Source: Amanita rubescens (Eukaryota; Basidiomycota; Agaricomycetes; Agaricales; Amanitaceae). Taken from it: a stretch of DNA of 64,000 nt. The stretch covers positions 62,001 to 126,000 of the forward strand of contig WION01000105.1 in NCBI GenBank assembly GCA_015039365.1, read 5' to 3'. Shown one piece after another: positions 46,824-57,708 of this stretch (within the stretch, counting starts at the first letter, position 1; each line of letters starts with the position of its first letter). Both the position numbers and the translations under genes were made by a program. Below the pieces are notes generated by a model. That model saw only the letters and a program-made list of their open reading frames with translations. It did not search any database and was not told where the DNA came from.

Positions 46824-48045
46824 TTAGTTGCAAAGCGGCAGGTGGGACTGCAGGACGCCTCAGTGTCTGATCAAAGAAGAGACAGATGGATGCTTACCGT
46901 TTGAGGAGGGCAGAGGAACCTGAAGCCTTCGGGTGCCAACATTGGAGGTTTTATACCTTGAGTGCATGTGTTGGCTAAGCCGCTTATGGCAAAAGGGTGA
47001 ATGAACATACATAACCCTTTCTTGTTCTGAATCTGAGCAACCCTAGCCGCACAGGTTCGGATCCTGGTGACATAACTGCATTGAATACCAATTCTGTGTT
47101 GGTTTAGCACGGATTCCACGGCCTCCGGGATTTGGTAGAAGTTGTGGCGGCGCTCCATGATCCCACATAATATATAAGCTGCCGTTGGAAGCTGGAAACT
47201 TGGACTGACATAACTTCATACATAATACCGTCAGGTAAGTATGAGAGGGAGATGTGGACGAAGACTGTATTGTCAAAGGTGCACCGGTGATGATCGATGA
47301 CCCACTGGTGATCAATGAGTACGTGAGCCTAGGTAAACCTTGTTCGGACACCAATGCAGTTCATGAGCACGATTGCAAGTTCCAGCGTCCGTCGCGGTTT
47401 TCCTAAGCAACAACTGTCGATATACTCCAGGTGCATTAAGCCATAAAGGATGTTCGAATCCCGTGGTCAAGGCATTGCAAGGCGATCTAAGGCGACCGAA
47501 TAACAGAAGTTAGGGTTTGATTGTTCGGTTACCGTGCACGTGCATGTCAGCAGGAGACTAATCCAATCCGGGCAATATATTATCATGACCGTGCATGAGA
47601 AATTGGCTAAACACATCGCCGCCTTTACTTCTCGTCGTCTCGAAACGCCCGAAACCGTCCTGTAATGCTGACTTTCACTTTCGGTAATCCTTTTTCTCCG
47701 CCAGTTGAGAAGTATCTGTATGGGCAAACAGGGAAACCACTTCAGTATATGCGCAACACTCGACGGAAGATGTGGACAAACAAAGACAATCTGTTTCCCC
47801 GCAGTCTGATCCCGGCAAAACCGTTAACCAATCAAATGACGCACAGCTTTGATATCAGTTTGTGGGGTAGCAACGGGGTCAGGAAAGGTCAGGAGATGGC
47901 ACAGATGACATGGACAGGTGACAAAGGATGAGTGGTAGATGCGACGGCGCAGCACTCTACGGGCGCCGTCTGCTCACTATTTGCAATTCTATCTAGTATA
48001 TTACAGTCTAACTTCACTGACACCCCTATCTATTGCTCAACGACC
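46824..48045. other. Duplicated gene-poor block
   Basis: About 1.2 kb. 46824-46990 is the upstream flank of copy 3. 47050-47780 repeats sequence found at 44830-45330 and 46110-46340. No gene supported. Confidence 0.5.
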
Positions 48046-49211
48046 ATGTCGTACCGCATTCTCGTTTCTTCCCACTCAGACTTCATTTACACGCTCTCTT
48101 TCAATCCTACTTCGAATTCCTTGCATCTCGAACACAAGACGCACGCCGGTCACCATCCTTCCTGGATCACCTCCTCTCCGCACGACAAATCTTTGGTCTT
48201 TGCCGGCTTGGAGCATCCAGAGGGCAAGATCGTTGTCCTCAAGTTTGAGAATGGCAAGGGCACCCTGCAGAAAACCATTTCAAGCGGTGGCCGCGACCCT
48301 TGCTCGCTTCTTGCGACAGAGAAGGAGCTCTTCGTTGCCAATGTAAGCATCTCTCCCTCATGACCTGCGATAAAACTTGCTGACTCAATTCTTCTAGTAC
48401 TCAGGCGATGGCATAGCCGTGGTTCCCATCTCACATGGCCCGCCATACCTTCTGGCATCATCCCCTGATACAGTTTTAATGAGTGGCACCGGGCCTAACA
48501 AGGTCAGACAATCGAGCTCTCACCCTCACGAAGTCGTGTCGATCGAAGAATTCGGTGAACTTCTCGTTCCCGACCTTGGCGCAGACAAAGTATGGCGGCT
48601 CAAGAAAACGCCAGAGGGCTGGAAGATCCAGGGACACATCCAATACGAAGCAGGAAGCGGGCCTAGACATGTCATTTACAAAGGTACTTACTAGCCATAG
48701 CATCCACACCGTCGCCCTTTTCATGACGTCAATGGTCTTAGATGGATACCTGTACACTGCCCTCGAACTCAGCAATGAAGTCGCAAAGCACCGTTTGGGT
48801 CCTCTCCCTTCCGAGCCAGAGTTGATTACGGTTGCTTCAACGATGTTCAACCCACCTTCATCCCCGACCGACATGATAGTTGCTGAGATTCTCTTACCCA
48901 AGCCCAACTCGAGCTTCCCGACGCCTTACCTCTACGTTTCTAACCGGAACGACCCTTCGCCAGAGGGAGATACTGTTGCGATTTTCTCTCTCGCAAATCC
49001 GTCAAAGTTGGAACTCGTTAACGAGGTGAGGACGGGTTTGAAACACGTCAGAGGCATGGGGATCGGTGGACCGGACGACAAATACGTGGTCGTCGGCGGG
49101 CTCATTTCGGGGGGTGTAAAGGTGTTCGAAAGAGTGGATGGGGGCAAAGGTTTCAAACCTGTTGCTGCGGTTAAGGAAGTGGACGCGCCAACTGGATTCT
49201 TGTGGATGTGA
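48046..49211 (+). CDS. Lactonase / 6-phosphogluconolactonase-type seven-bladed beta-propeller protein
   Basis: Exons 48046-48342, 48398-48683 and 48742-49211, together 350 residues. The frame starts MSYRILVSSHSDFIYTLSF and shows the repeated propeller strands of the lactonase family, including HPSWITSSPHDKSLVFAG, GTGPNKVRQSSSHPHEVV, ELLVPDLGADKVWRL, a GPRHVIYKDGYLYTALELSN segment and YLYVSNRNDPSPEGDTVAIF. The blade-ending phrases GPRH and VSNRN are characteristic of this family. Substrate in fungi is uncertain; members are lactone hydrolases or muconate-cycloisomerase-like. No signal peptide, so likely cytosolic. Confidence 0.85.
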
Positions 49212-49280
49212 ACGACTTCATCTTTGATTACTTACTACATTGAACAATCGTATACAATGATTACTACACAATGTACAACT

Positions 49281-50820
49281 TCACGCAATAACATTTTCAT
49301 CTCTGAGTTTAGCCACCTCTTCCGCACTGAGCCCCAAGTCCTTCATCAACACCTCATCCGTGTGCTCTCCAACCTCGGGACCAGCCCATCGAGGATGAGA
49401 ATCGACACCCTCCAATACCGGTACCGTTCCCAACATTTTCACATTCCAGCCTCCTCCCTCTTTGGATTTCTTATTCTCCACCCAAACATCTCTCACGGCG
49501 CCTCTCGCCTCTATTTGGACATTCTCCACGACCTCCTTCACAGTAACCACACGTCCGACTGGCACTCCAGCCTTATTCATAACTTCTATCACCTCATCGG
49601 GCTGTCTTTGGCTCGTCCAAGCCGAAATAGCATCTTCAATCTCTTTTTGCCTCTGTACGCGATGGTGGTTGTGTTGATAGTCTGGGCCGACGAGATCAGG
49701 ACGGTCGATTGCCTGCATGAGCCGGTTGTAGATCGTATCGCCGTTGGCGCCGATGACGGTGTAGGTCGGGAGGATTGGGTTGGAAGGGTCGGGTAAGCAT
49801 GAATAAGCGTTCGTAGGTACAATCCCGGTTACGGATGAGCCAGATGGACCGCGGATCTGTTGAAATAGTCAAACGTGATCGGTCTCAGTAATAACATTGT
49901 CCAATACCTTTCCTTTGCGATCGTATTCGGGGATGATACCCTCCATGAGATTGAGCATGCTAGTCTGCTGTTAAGCGTCGAGGAGAAGAAGAAAAAAGTC
50001 TGACAGGCAAACGCACCTTTCAGTGATGCTCACGTCCACCGTTGACCCTTTCCCGTCCTTTTTCTGCCGGGCCAGCAGTGCTAGGACGGTACCGAACGCG
50101 GCGTGCAGACCTGCGATTGAATCTCCCAAGCTGATGTTCGGTCGAACAGGTGGACCTTCTAATCCACCCGTCTGGGGATCTGTGAAGCCGTTGATGTACC
50201 GGAACCCAGACTCTGCCTCACAAACGGAGGCGTACCCTGGTCGAGGAGCCCAAGGACCCGTCTGGCCATACCCGCTTACTCGCGTAAAGATGAGAGATGG
50301 GTTGTGCGGATGTAGATGAGCCGGTCCCATTTCCCATTTTTCCAAGGCTACAAACGTGACGCCATGAGAAGATTTGACTAGAGATCAAACGACTGACTTC
50401 CAGGCTTGAAATTCTCTAGGATCACGTCGCTCTTTATGGCGAGTTGTTTCGCCAAGCTAATCGTGAATTGGTTAACATGTAATGTGCGCGAGGATCAGCA
50501 CGTACTTTCTGCCTTCAGGTTTCCTCAAATCGATCGCAACGCTCTTCTTATTCCTCCCTATGCTTCTGAACCATGGGCTCGTTCCATCCACGTCGAGCTC
50601 TCTCCACACACGCAAAGGATCGCCGATACCAGGCGGCTCAATCTTGATGACCTCCGCCCCAAACTGGCTATACGGTGCACCGCCAAATTTAGCAAATTTA
50701 GTTCGTGACAGGCTTCGCGTACCCAAGGAGCTGACCACCAAACGGTCCCGCTATCAGTTGACCCATTTCTAGCACGCGTACGCCTGCCAGAGGGAGGTTA
50801 CCTGGAGCCGAACTTGACAT
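49281..50820 (-). CDS. Class III CoA-transferase (CaiB/BaiF family)
   Basis: Exons on the minus strand: 50820-50723, 50667-50506, 50456-50398, 50347-50017, 49959-49908 and 49856-49281, a total of 1,278 nt for 425 residues, normal for the family. Motifs: LAGVRVLEMGQLIAGPFGGQ at the N-terminus, FGAEVIKIEPP, RNKKSVAIDLRKPEGR, SDVILENFKPG, FTRVSGYGQTGPWAPRPGYA, then GYIP-type IVPTNAYSC. It transfers CoA between carboxylic acids, as in succinate-hydroxymethylglutarate CoA-transferase or formyl-CoA-transferase relatives. The PGYASVCEA position is where the catalytic aspartate of the family usually lies slightly downstream; I did not identify it with certainty. Ends tail to tail with the lactonase gene at 70 bases. 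Confidence 0.9.
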
Positions 50821-51046
50821 GACACGACTTGCAATGTTCATATTAGCAAGTTGCCGTTCTAGATGCGACTGTTGCGACTGTTGCGAAACTTACGAGTTGA
50901 CCCTCGTGCTTCCATGCAATTGTATTTTGTGAGAAATGCGAGCCGATGCTGCTCGTGGTAGTGCTGTGGGGTTCATGTTGTGGTTCACTCAAGTTCTGCC
51001 GCAGACCCAAACCTAGGGTTAGGTCATAACTTTGAACCACACGACG

Positions 51047-52507
51047 ATGGCACCTCGAAAAAAGTCGAAGCCAAAGCCAAAACCTTTCACGAGCACCGGG
51101 AACCCTCACAGAGAAACCCGAAATGGTGTTCATCCTACTAATCCATGCGCCGTCCAATCACCCGAGAGCACTGCGGGACCCATCACTAGGTCTCGTGTTT
51201 TGCGCGCCCATTCACCACCACCTATCCATAGCATCCCTTCGGAGGTCCTTAGCGAAATCTTCATTCTTGCCTCGCTAACCGACCGGGAATTCTTCGAAAG
51301 GCCATACTTTTACGACAACGAGAGACGGACTCTCATACTTTGCGCCGTATGTTCTTCATGGCGGTTTCTGGCATTTTCCACCCCTCGATTGTGGAACAGG
51401 ATCTCCATCAGTGTCTCACATGTTAAAGAGGACCAGGCTAAAAGGAAGGCTGCCGACCTTGTCCAATGGATTTCGCGCTCTCGTTCGCTCCCTCTCACAC
51501 TACATGTATCCGGTCGTTTCAGCAATCCTTCGTACGGGGCAGTCCCTGACGCACCCATTATATCAGTTATCAATGACCACGCTGCTCGCTGGCAAACCTT
51601 GTACTTCGAACATTTTGATCCATCCGAGACATCGTTGTTGTTTCGCAATAATGGATGGCACTCGTTGCGGCGATTACGTTATGACTATTCAGATCCTGGG
51701 CCATGCCCAAACGAAAACGTTCCTTGGGCGCATCTCACGCACCTCGAAATTCAGGATTATACGCCCTATCGGGCCGCAGCAATGGTTTTCATGAAATGTC
51801 CGAAACTCGTGTGGTTATCGATCTTTCTTCATCCATTAGTAATTGGACAAAGTACACTTCCCATAATAATCTTGGAAGACTTGGTCACCTTCCGTCTTCA
51901 TACGTACTGTCTGGCCGGTTTCCAATCAATCCTGGATCGGGTTCCAAGTTTGCCCTCTCTACGAGAATTTTCTGTTAATCAAATTGCAGGGGATATTGAA
52001 CCGCTGTCGAACTTTTTTACACGATCATCTTGTACCCTTGATAGATTGGAGATTTGTGCAAGCGTCATGCCGGGGGACTACCTCGATATCCTGGCACACT
52101 CGTCTTGCGAGTCGCTCACTTCGCTTTCCATGCGTCCTGCACGTCTCGGTTTGTCAGTTGACGAAGAAGTACTTCAAAGACTTACCTTACATCGGAACGA
52201 CGCCATATGCAGTCATTTATCGTCCTTGACGATCGAGTATCACATTCCAACTTCTTTACTCTCTGCAGCCCTGAACATGGTGAAGTCTCGAATTGAATCT
52301 GCTGCTGGCCAGGTACCAGAGGAGCCGGCGCTTCAGTGTCTCCGACTTCACGTCATATATCTCAAGAAAAACATGGCAAAACTGGATAAGGTTGGAAGGA
52401 GGAGTGGAATGGAATACAGCCGTAAAAGGACCGAATCCGGTTGCATCTCAGTTCTGTTTCGAAGACAAGGCTTCAGGGAACCGCCTGACTTCAGCGAAGC
52501 GTTTTGA
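51047..52507 (+). CDS. F-box protein with leucine-rich-like repeats, copy 1
   Basis: Intronless, 486 residues from the ATG at 51047 (MAPRKKSKPKPK). A basic N-terminal segment precedes the F-box IHSIPSEVLSEIFILA through VCSSWRFLAFSTPRLWNRIS (residues about 65-125). The rest is a series of leucine-rich helical repeats (WAHLTHLEIQDY, CPKLVWLSIF, TLDRLEICASV, SSLTIEY). Members recruit substrates to SCF ubiquitin ligases; targets unknown. The family is greatly expanded in Agaricomycetes, and a second member lies at 54543. Confidence 0.85.
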   Translation: MAPRKKSKPKPKPFTSTGNPHRETRNGVHPTNPCAVQSPESTAGPITRSRVLRAHSPPPIHSIPSEVLSEIFILASLTDREFFERPYFYDNERRTLILCAVCSSWRFLAFSTPRLWNRISISVSHVKEDQAKRKAADLVQWISRSRSLPLTLHVSGRFSNPSYGAVPDAPIISVINDHAARWQTLYFEHFDPSETSLLFRNNGWHSLRRLRYDYSDPGPCPNENVPWAHLTHLEIQDYTPYRAAAMVFMKCPKLVWLSIFLHPLVIGQSTLPIIILEDLVTFRLHTYCLAGFQSILDRVPSLPSLREFSVNQIAGDIEPLSNFFTRSSCTLDRLEICASVMPGDYLDILAHSSCESLTSLSMRPARLGLSVDEEVLQRLTLHRNDAICSHLSSLTIEYHIPTSLLSAALNMVKSRIESAAGQVPEEPALQCLRLHVIYLKKNMAKLDKVGRRSGMEYSRKRTESGCISVLFRRQGFREPPDFSEAF

Positions 52508-52808
52508 TCATTTTTGGGAGGTTGCGAATGTCGTGGTTACATTACGTTCATCATCATGAAAGTCGTTCCTTCTCACTATAGAGACCAGCTCATTTCCATT
52601 GTTTGCACCTCTCGGACTCTCAAACGCGCTACTTAGCTAAAAGCATTGGGTTGCCCCTATGGTAGCTTTGGACATTGTTATCGGGTAAATGCAAGTTTCT
52701 TATATGCCCTTTCATTAATTTCATTCGTCGAAATTTGTCGGGTGATCTGGCCGGCATAGCAGATATATACATATATTTAATTCATAATATAAAATCCTCG
52801 CACTCGAC
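52508..52808. other. Intergenic region
   Basis: 301 bases, convergent 3' ends; nothing further recognised. Confidence 0.35.
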
Positions 52809-53426
52809 CTATGTAGTACCTGATCCACTCGCGCCACTACTACCAATGACACCTGCCGAGACTTTTATCGTCCACATATCCCAAGATTCGATCTTTGTTT
52901 TATCCGCTCCTTCCTGTACACACATCCCTCTATAAATTCCTGGTTTATACTCCCAGAACTCTGCCTCATCTTTAGGTGCCGAGTCGGGAATCTCTTTCAT
53001 CGTTTTGTCAGGAATTGTGCCTTTAGGAAGACCCAATTTCTACAAAAAGCCCGTTACATGTCAGAAGCTAGACTTAAAATTGCGGTAAACCACTCACTTC
53101 GACGGATTTCTTCGTTGCCCGTTTCCAAAAAGCATGGTGAGAATCCAGGTCTACACTCGTGAATTTCGGATAGGCCTTCGCAATCTGACCATCCTTGAAA
53201 TATACAACGCGCTTCCCGCCCGCTTTATTGCACTGGCGATGATTAATACGGGTTGAGAATAAAAAAAGAAGTGATCACTCACAGACCAATAGCCGTCGAG
53301 CACTGATACCTCTGCTGCTCTCCGGGAAAGATGGGAGCGTCGTTGCGTGCGGCGTTTGCCGGTAAATGATGAACGGCAAGTCGTGAGAGTTGTTTTCTCT
53401 CTTGTGTCTCGAACCTTAGGCTTCAT
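52809..53426 (-). CDS. Unrecognised 169-residue protein
   Basis: Minus-strand exons 53426-53283, 53232-53098 and 53039-52809, each with good GT-AG signals and conserved frame. The product has a basic N-terminus (VRDTREKTTLTTCRSS, GKRRTQRRSHL), then LDGYWSCNKAGGKRVVYF, FTSVDLDSHHAFWKRATKKS and KLGLPKGTIPDKTMKEIP, with aromatic-rich YRGMCVQEG near the C-terminus and a small-residue tail. The start could be downstream, and the very basic N-terminus may be non-coding leader. I do not recognise the family; no signal peptide or membrane segment. Confidence 0.55.
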
Positions 53427-54542
53427 TCAACGAAAACCAAACAGCTTCAAGAGTCGTTGTGAGCGACAACATGAAAGCCAGGTAACGGGAAAGGTTGCGA
53501 TGGAGCTTTATGGATACTTGGCAAGTTGAACTAAACATTTTCTGCTCGACCCCCGCTTACTCAGTTGCGGGCAGTCATTCCCCCTCCTCCAGAAATCACT
53601 ACACAGCCCAACTAAATCCTCTTGTTCTCGGCGGCAACGACGTACTCCGGAAGTAATGCCCACCTGCTCGCTTCCTGTGTCCATAGCCTAGCGCTGAAAA
53701 CGACCGCCTCACACACTTTATCTGCTTGTCCTTACCCCGCGCGATAGCGGCAGACGGAGGTCGTAAGTCGCCTCCTGATCACATCTAGATGGACACTTTT
53801 TCGCTCGTCCCCCTCGGGCTTCTACCAGACAATGATTTGACGATGACTGACCGTCATATATGTTCGTAATGCCTTTCCCCTGCAAACTTCGTACCTTGTA
53901 CATTGTCGGGCATTCCAAGCAAATGTCGTTTCTCTTGGCGCTTTGAAATTGGTTCTAGCAATGCCCGTTCTCCCCATGCGCTGGTGTTGGACATTGTTGG
54001 ACGTCACAACGCCTCAGCAGGTTAAGCACCGAGCATTGTTCGCTATTGACATGCTTTACAGGTTAAAGCATGTCTCCACCTCTTTCACCCTTTCATCCAC
54101 CTACCACAAGACCTCTTTGTTACGTGCCTCTTTCTATGCTTCACGAACAGCTTCGTAAGTTCGTAGACATATAAATAATTTAATATTTCTCCCCTCACCT
54201 CAGTACAAATATCCATTGGCATTAGATGTGTGATGTCATGATATCTCGCTTCAGGACCATGGTACTAGATGTTGATCCACCAGGCTTCTGCCCTCGTATT
54301 GTTTGGTCAAGTAACAGCAGCAGCATCGCTTGCATATGAACCAAGTGCCTATGACAGGCTAACAGCGCAATGAGGATACGAGGATCAGCTGAGGCTGACG
54401 GCGGCAACTCAGCGACGCTAAACAAGGCAAACAAATGTACACAATCATTGCCAGTGCCACGCACCCTCAGATATCTCCTCCAGTTGGCTGTGGAATGCTC
54501 CGCGTGAGGAGCCACGTGCCGCTAACTCTGTATCCTGCCAAA
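53427..54542. other. Divergent intergenic region
   Basis: 1.1 kb between the unknown protein (-) and the second F-box gene (+). Short frames are present, none with a recognisable domain. The stretch 54330-54542 is the probable 5' leader/promoter of the F-box gene. Confidence 0.35.
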
Positions 54543-55886
54543 ATGAGTTCCGAAATACCAACGGAAATTTTACACGACATCTTTCATCTTCTTTGCGATC
54601 AACCTATCGCTCTCCACGATTTAAATAACAAATCTCACTTTCACGAATTCCCGTGGGCCGTTGGACAGGTTTGCAGGCACTGGAGAGGGGCATTTCTGTC
54701 CCACACGCTTTTGTGGACCTCTTTTGCCCTAAAGCCTGGCAATTTCAGATCCGCTCACTTTGTTGAAATGAACCGCCGAGCGGCCTTATACCTCGAACGA
54801 TCTGGACAGCAGCTTCTCACCATAGACGTGTCCATGCCGTGTTCAGGCACCCAAACATTTTCTAAAAAAATTTGGGGAATGCTATTATCGTGCATGAGGC
54901 GATGGAAAAAGGCCGATTTGAAGCTGGGAGGTGGAGCAAAGCTAGTCTTGGATGGACTCCTCAGGTACAGAGGGTGCATGTCAAGCCTCGAGTCCCTCAG
55001 GATGTCCATACCCGATTTCCTAGCCCAGGCGCGGCACTATAACGCATTCCAAATCGCGCCGCACCTAACTGAACTTGATCTATCCCACCCCGGATACGTG
55101 GCAACATGGCAGTTCCCATGGGCACAATTGACAAGGCTCAAACTTGAAATACTCCGCGGAGAGTTCGACAAGGGCAGCAATAATCCGTGGGGAGTTCTAT
55201 TCCAGTTAGAAAATATCGAAGAATTACACATCATCATCTCAAGCATCGGCGTACCAAGGCGCCGTTCCCCACTTCCCATTACACGCCTTCCTAGCCTTCG
55301 GCTTCTCGAAATTTCCTTAGTCTTTGCCATGATGTTCTCCTGGTTCACTGCGCCTTCATTGGAACATCTTCACATACACGGGTGCGCCGAATTCTGCTAC
55401 AATTGGTTGCATGATGAGCAGCCCAACGAAAGAGAAATAACGTCTTTAATTCAACGTTCATCTTGTCACATTCGCCGATTGATACTTGATGATTTTAGAG
55501 CGAAGGAGATGCGCATATTAATGAAAGCACTGGCCAGCGTCGAAGAGCTCGCTATTACTTACCCAATGCGAACCCTCGATGTAATACAGGATATTACAGG
55601 ACTCGAGGGTTGCATCTACATGCCCAAAATGCGGGTATTGCAGGTTCGGACGCATATTGTTTACGAGGTAGAGAAAACAGTGACCGGGATTTCTCGCTTT
55701 TTGGAGGTTCGAGGGAAGGAATCGTCCCTTCCGAGCCACAACATTGTGCCGCTCGAGAAGTTTGTGATCTGGTTGACCTTCAAGTTATTCCCCGATGAGG
55801 TCTTGGAAGTGATGCGCAGTTGGCCATCCTTTGTTCAAGTTTATATCAATGGCTCGGTGCTCGAGCGATTGACTCCATCCCTTTGA
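54543..55886 (+). CDS. F-box protein, copy 2
   Basis: Intronless. The ATG at 54543 gives MSSEIPTEILHDIFHLLCDQ, placing the F-box at the N-terminus as usual; a further 36 codons upstream are open but unlikely. VGQVCRHWRGAFLSHTLLWT completes the F-box. Leucine-rich-like segments follow (MSSLESLRMSIPDF, HLTELDLSHPGY, LTRLKLEILRG, LENIEELHII, LPSLRLLEISLVFAMM). The product is about 447 residues. Overall design matches the copy at 51047, though sequence identity outside the F-box is low. Confidence 0.84.
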   Translation: MSSEIPTEILHDIFHLLCDQPIALHDLNNKSHFHEFPWAVGQVCRHWRGAFLSHTLLWTSFALKPGNFRSAHFVEMNRRAALYLERSGQQLLTIDVSMPCSGTQTFSKKIWGMLLSCMRRWKKADLKLGGGAKLVLDGLLRYRGCMSSLESLRMSIPDFLAQARHYNAFQIAPHLTELDLSHPGYVATWQFPWAQLTRLKLEILRGEFDKGSNNPWGVLFQLENIEELHIIISSIGVPRRRSPLPITRLPSLRLLEISLVFAMMFSWFTAPSLEHLHIHGCAEFCYNWLHDEQPNEREITSLIQRSSCHIRRLILDDFRAKEMRILMKALASVEELAITYPMRTLDVIQDITGLEGCIYMPKMRVLQVRTHIVYEVEKTVTGISRFLEVRGKESSLPSHNIVPLEKFVIWLTFKLFPDEVLEVMRSWPSFVQVYINGSVLERLTPSL

Positions 55887-56090
55887 TTGTCGTGCTATCC
55901 TGGGCTTAGTACTGCATGAGTAGCGGATGCGGGAATTTGCTTGAACCTAGGGTACATTTAGTTTAGAATTTTTTGTACAAAAATTAGTCTTACACCTTTG
56001 CAACAGTGAATGTCCGCTATTCTGGAATTCGGCATGTCTCGGCAAGAGGTTACCACGATAAGGTCACACACCGCCATTGTCGCTCACGCG

Positions 56091-57383
56091 ATGCCAAAAT
56101 ACGACCCCGACAAATGGATAGAACAACTCCTCCAATGTCAACACCTCCCAGAACAAGACATGAAAATCCTCTGCGACCGCGTGCGTGCCATTCTGATCGA
56201 AGAATCCAACATCCAGCCGGTCTCAACGCCGGTAACCATCTGCGGCGACATACACGGGCAGTTCTGGGATCTCTTGGAGCTGTTAAGGAAAGGTGGAATG
56301 GTACCCCAAACAAGTTACATCTTTATGGCACGTATGTGTTGCGTTCGGGGGTCGATTGTGGTATGCTTATGTACGTTGGCTGCTGCAGGGTGATTTTGTC
56401 GACCGGGGACATTACAGCCTAGAAACTGTTTCTCTCCTCTTAGCTCTCAAGGCACGACATCCAGACAAGGTGACTTTGCTGCGCGGAAATCATGAGAGCA
56501 GGCAGATAACCCAGGTTTACGGGTTCTACGGTGCGTTCGTTTTCTTGAACCGACGGTTTCGGTTCGATCTAAAGCTCGTCTTTCTGCTTGTTGTAGACGA
56601 ATGCCAACAAAAGTACGGCAGCGCGGCGGTGTGGAAAGCATGTTGCAATGTATTTGACTATCTCAACTTGGCTGCAGTATGTTATCCATCCGCACACGAT
56701 CTTCCGCAGTTACCTCATTCACAAACAGATTATCGATGGAACAACACTATGTGTGCACGGCGGACTCTCTCCAGACATTCGATCGCTGGACCAGATACGC
56801 ATTCTGTCGCGGGCGCAGGAGATACCCCACGAAGGTGCATTCTGTGGTACGCGTGTTCCGCTAGCCCTTTTCCGTCCGCGCGCCCTTTATATATGCGGTC
56901 ATTTTAGATCTGATGTGGTCAGATCCGGATGACATTGATAATTGGGCTGTCAGTCCGCGAGGCGCCGGATGGCTATTTGGCGATAGCGTCACTCGGGAGG
57001 TGCGCACCCCACCAACTTTGTATTTTAACTTCATTTACAGCTAATCTCATTCATACCACGACAGTTCAATCACGTAAATGCACTAACACTTATCGCCCGC
57101 GCCCACCAGCTAGTCCAGGAAGGCTACAAGTACATGTTCAACGAACAACTCGTCACGGTCTGGTCTGCTCCAAATTATTGCTATCGGTGTGGGAACGCGG
57201 CATCGATATTAACATTGGAAAGTGATGGCAGGAGGGAGTTTACGGTGTACAACGCAGCGCCGGAGAACGAGCGGGATAAGGGTATGCAGGTTAGACGGAT
57301 GGTGAGTGCATTATCCGATTGCAACGGCAAAAATTACTTCTCACCCCAATTTTGAACAGAATACGATGCCTTACTTTGTATGA
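56091..57383 (+). CDS. PP2A-like serine/threonine phosphatase catalytic subunit (Ppg1/PP6 type)
   Basis: Seven exons: 56091-56327, 56389-56530, 56597-56676, 56729-56846, 56908-56999, 57065-57301 and 57360-57383. They give exactly 309 residues, the usual PP2A-family length. All metal and catalytic motifs are intact: [50 protein letters not shown] and [11 protein letters not shown]. The first intron (56328-56388) uses a GC donor (GCACGT), required to keep GDFVDRG. The C-terminus reads NTMPYFV rather than the canonical YFL, so the terminal leucine that is carboxymethylated in PP2A is a valine. Sequence features around [13 protein letters not shown] and NEQLVTVW place it among the Ppg1/PP6-like members. 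Confidence 0.92.
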
Positions 57384-57708
57384 TTGCGGTGAGGGTGATT
57401 TACGGCGACTTGCATATACTATGTACCTCCATTAATTAAACCATGCACGCATAAACAACAGCGGGACGTGCGATGGATTTTAGAAAATCAAGCCAAGAAT
57501 ATACCGCAGGCAAACGCCGAGATTTGATGTGCTCAGAGAAAAGCATTACGGAAGATTCACCCTCACAGAACGGAAATGAACTGAATGTCATAATTTTTTT
57601 CACTCGAAAGTTCGAATAGATTCATCAAAGGGTACGTTACACTCGTTACATGCGTTCAGCGTAAATCGAAAACCTACAAGAAACACAACATCTACTCTGA
57701 CACCCATA
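57384..57708. other. Convergent intergenic region
   Basis: 325 bases of AT-rich sequence between the phosphatase (+) and the first of three BTB genes (-). No gene seen. Confidence 0.35.

Noticed and set aside
47049..47075. tRNA-like T-arm (AGGTTCGGATCCT)
   Set aside because: No acceptor stem, D-arm or anticodon arm at the right distances. A similar GTTCGAATC at 44963 and 47453 also lacks cloverleaf pairing.
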